Origin: Peltaster fructicola
Lineage: Eukaryota > Ascomycota > Dothideomycetes
NCBI GenBank assembly: GCA_001592805.2
Contig: CP051140.1
Coordinates: forward strand, 3,659,501 to 3,723,500
Direction of reading: 5' to 3'
Length of the DNA stretch: 64,000 nt
Shown: positions 61,636 through 64,000 of the stretch, piece after piece
How the letters are laid out: each line of letters starts with the position of its first letter
Position numbering within the stretch: the stretch's first letter is position 1
Notes under the pieces: model-generated
Told to the model about the DNA's origin: nothing
Database searches by the model: none
What the model saw: only the letters and a program-made list of their open reading frames with translations
Made by a program: the position numbers and the translations under genes

Positions 61636-63075
61636 CTACATCAGTCCACCAAGCACAAGCTTGCTCAAGCCTGCAACTTCGGCCTTGGCACCACTTCGAG
61701 TGTGTTCCTCAAACTCTTTCACGACGTTCGATACTAATATCTTGCGTATCGACTTGTCAGCCTTACTGAACGCCTCCGCTAGGGCAATACCACAAGCCTC
61801 CGGTCCAGTCACGAGACTGAGCAAGGTCGAATACATCTCGATCAATGTATCACACAGCGTCGAGAACGCGGTCATGAAATCGGGATCGAAAGGTAGCTGT
61901 GGCGTCAACAGATAGGAGAACTCGTAGCCTGCTGCGAATCCTGGCGACGGCAGATCTGGAAACGTTGCAGAGTGTGACGTCGTAGGTGGGTTCAGCGATG
62001 CGGAATCGCTGAAGGCATCTGTTGTGCTTGCTCTTCGATAGTTCTTCCCTGCTCCCTTGCCCAGACCCATACCACTCTTCAGCATAGCCCCCATGCCTCG
62101 TCTGCTCAGGCTGCCACTGCCATCAACTCCTGCCAGACTTTGGTAAGTCTCAAACTCTTGCAGTAGCGCTGATACTGGCTTCAAGTATTCCAGAGGCGAA
62201 CTTGATTTCATATCAAGTATGACCGGCAAGGAATGCCCAAGATGAAAGTAGCTGGTCGCTCGTCGTCCCATCTTCTGGGGCTGGAACGATGGCATGGACG
62301 ACAGTCCCGACTGGCTGACATGCAGTGTGTTGAAGAAGAACACATCTCCTTCATGTAACCGTCTGATATATTGTATCGTGGATACCCTCTTCAGTGCCGT
62401 CTCTTGTATCTGTTGGTATATCGCCTGTGGATTCTGTGGTCCATGGCTTGATGGTGGTGGTGGACCAAAGCCTGGATCGGCGCCGTGAGAACTCTGCGGT
62501 ATTCGTGGCAGACTGACCTGTGATGCGAAGTACTGCTGCTCGCCTGCCGGTCTGTTGAAGGGTGCCACGTTCAACATTGAGAACTGTTTCTTATCCGCGA
62601 GCGTCGGTACGTCCGGCACAATCTCGCTTTCGAACAGAGGTAGAGCTTCTGAAGACTTCAGGCTCCTCGAGAAAGGTCGTGTAGAAAAGGACAGCTTGCT
62701 CCGATGCCGAGGCGGACTGGGAGGCGTAGGTGAAGCTGATGGCTCCAGGATGGGCGGCGAGTGTAGCAATAAGTTTCCAGAACTGTGGTTCCGTTGCACC
62801 CTCTGTGCTGCAGCGGTGCTGCCTCCGCCACTGAGCTGTGAGTGGTGTGACCGCAGGGATACTGAGCGGCGAAAGTCAGAAACGCTCGAAGACAGGGATC
62901 GAAGGCTGTTGTCGCGGTGATGCTCCTTCAACCGCCTTTCTGTAGGGCTCTGTGGTGCTGCAGATTCGTCGATATATCGTGGTCCTTCGCTGACTTCTAT
63001 CTCCTGCACTTCACGCTCCGTCTGTGTCTGTCTCCTGAACCTGCCAAAGACACCTGACGATGTATTTGGGGGCAT
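61636..63075 (-). CDS. Conserved fungal hypothetical protein, disordered N-terminus and helical C-terminal domain
   Basis: A single exon of 479 residues from MPPNTSSGVFGRFRRQTQTE (ATG 63075; upstream frame lacks ATG). The first ~190 residues are Ser/Pro/Arg-rich (SLRSLSSSVSDFRRSVSLRS) with likely phosphosites. The C-terminal ~300 residues are conserved in ascomycetes as I recall: QYIRRLHEGDVFFFNTLHVS, FHLGHSLPVILDMKSSSPLE, the FSYLLTPQLPFDPDFMTAFS block, TLCDTLIEMYSTLLSLVTGP, and the terminus AEVAGLSKLVLGGLM. The function is unknown to me. A Gly/Lys-rich loop (MLKSGMGLGKGAGKN) is not a proper P-loop. No membrane segment. It is divergent from the Naa10 gene, 273 bp away. Confidence 0.8.
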   Translation of the reverse strand: MPPNTSSGVFGRFRRQTQTEREVQEIEVSEGPRYIDESAAPQSPTERRLKEHHRDNSLRSLSSSVSDFRRSVSLRSHHSQLSGGGSTAAAQRVQRNHSSGNLLLHSPPILEPSASPTPPSPPRHRSKLSFSTRPFSRSLKSSEALPLFESEIVPDVPTLADKKQFSMLNVAPFNRPAGEQQYFASQVSLPRIPQSSHGADPGFGPPPPSSHGPQNPQAIYQQIQETALKRVSTIQYIRRLHEGDVFFFNTLHVSQSGLSSMPSFQPQKMGRRATSYFHLGHSLPVILDMKSSSPLEYLKPVSALLQEFETYQSLAGVDGSGSLSRRGMGAMLKSGMGLGKGAGKNYRRASTTDAFSDSASLNPPTTSHSATFPDLPSPGFAAGYEFSYLLTPQLPFDPDFMTAFSTLCDTLIEMYSTLLSLVTGPEACGIALAEAFSKADKSIRKILVSNVVKEFEEHTRSGAKAEVAGLSKLVLGGLM

Positions 63076-63348
63076 GCCCAACAGCCCTCCCTTGATTTGT
63101 AGCTGCAGGTACAAGAAATGGTGATAGTCTGCTCCTAGGCCAGGCTAATGCGCCGGATCTTTCGCCCAGCCTGTGACATTCAAAACGTGCGAGGTCGATG
63201 CGATTGGTTCAATAAATGAGTTCCGCCAGGATGTGTCTCCATCTTTTCTAGCCGGACCATCGTGGGGCTCAAGAGACGGGACTTCCGAGCACACTAGCTA
63301 CGACATTTTGATGATTGAGACGCTGTATAGCCCTCACTGTCACAAACC

Positions 63349-64000
63349 ATGGACATCCGCCTACTACACCCCTCAGACATACCGCATGTACAACAGACAA
63401 ACATCACCAACTTGCCGGAGAATTACTTCTGCAAATACTACCTCTACCATGCTCTGAGCTGGCCACAACTGAGCTATGTAGCAGTGGACGTAAGTTAACG
63501 AAATGAGTCTTACACCTCTGACCACCTGCAGGTTTCGCGGCCGAAGAAGACACCATACGATGCGCCTAAGATAGTGGGATATGTTCTTGCAAAGATGGAG
63601 GAAGACCCAGCAGATGGCATACCTCATGGTCACATCACATCACTGAGCGTTATGCGAACACATCGAAGGCTAGGTCTGGCAGAGAAGCTGATGCGGCAGA
63701 GTCGTGAGTACGTCTGTTAGGTTGTGAGCTAGGCTGACCCAGCAGAACGAGCAATGTTCGAAGTCTTCGGCGCGGTCTATGTATCGTTGCACGTCCGAGT
63801 CAGCAATGTGGCAGCCCTCGCACTGTACAGAGATACGTTAGGCTTCAAGGTTGGCGGCGTAGAGGCAAGCTACTACGCTGACGGCGAGGATGCGTACAGC
63901 ATGCGAATGGACTTGGAATACCTTCGAGACGAGGCGCTGGATCTGGAGGACAAGGATAGCACCGGAAAGGATGAGGGCGATGCCGTCGGCAGTGCTGGTG
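63349..64000 (+). CDS. ard1: N-terminal acetyltransferase catalytic subunit Ard1/Naa10 (3' end outside window)
   Basis: Exons 63349-63489, 63532-63703 and 63746 onward, with two 42-nt introns. Sequence follows Naa10 closely: [60 protein letters not shown] (acetyl-CoA loop RRLGLA), [49 protein letters not shown]. It is the catalytic subunit of NatA, acetylating nascent Ser-, Ala-, Gly- and Thr- N-termini at the ribosome with Naa15. After the GNAT domain an acidic tail starts ([14 protein letters not shown]) and runs off the window. Both splices restore exact family spacing. Confidence 0.95.

Overview
The window is nuclear DNA of a filamentous ascomycete fungus. The gene content shows this: PalC, Swc4, Ahc1, Ndc1, Hrd3, Rsm25, PXMP4-like, two Zn2Cys6 regulators and a MARVEL-like protein. 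So does the architecture: compact genes on both strands, introns mostly 42-62 nt with GT..AG ends and CTAAC/CTGAC-like branch sites, and short intergenic gaps. Protein style (2EXR-type F-box-like gene, SigF-like NTF2 protein, Ser/Thr-repeat surface protein) suggests Dothideomycetes, but that is inference. No transposon, viral remnant, CRISPR array, rRNA or tRNA gene was recognised.

Layout. Left edge to 11.4 kb: C-terminus of an arrestin-like protein; a divergent pair of an F-box/propeller protein and the ERAD factor Hrd3; a UBE3D/Ipa1-like HECT-type protein; a disordered hypothetical; a four-exon C2H2 transcription factor. 12.6-20 kb: a secreted protein, a Nudix hydrolase, an Erg26-like sterol dehydrogenase divergent from palC, a doubtful small gene and a 2EXR/F-box-like gene. 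20-30 kb: an amino-acid permease, a large unknown protein, peroxisomal PXMP4 and nucleoporin Ndc1. 30-37 kb: a 1569-residue secreted repeat protein and a secreted carboxylesterase. 38-51.5 kb: housekeeping genes (SCP2, Swc4, Rsm25/mS23, a PPR protein, a RecQ helicase, two NTF2-fold proteins, guanylate kinase, a membrane protein). 51.5-64 kb: Ahc1, two Zn2Cys6 regulators, a MARVEL-like protein, an Alba-domain protein, a branched-chain aminotransferase, a conserved unknown, and the N-acetyltransferase Ard1/Naa10 running off the right edge.

The genes are mostly unrelated housekeeping functions, not one pathway. Themes that recur are ubiquitin/ERAD (F-box protein, Hrd3, UBE3D-like, arrestin with an LPEY motif), chromatin (Swc4, Ahc1), peroxisome (PXMP4, SCP2 ending in AKL) and pH sensing (palC, whose divergent promoter holds two PacC-type hexamers).

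The most striking global signal is a set of single-base frame breaks or in-frame stops inside well-conserved, often essential genes: Nudix, Erg26, the 22.4-25.4 kb unknown, Rsm25, and RecQ exactly at its Walker A motif. Several lie at short homopolymers. They point to consensus-sequence indel errors, or to decayed copies in a duplicated genome. Apart from that, the repeat protein at 30-35 kb is the most distinctive gene. I found no convincing new multi-gene system.
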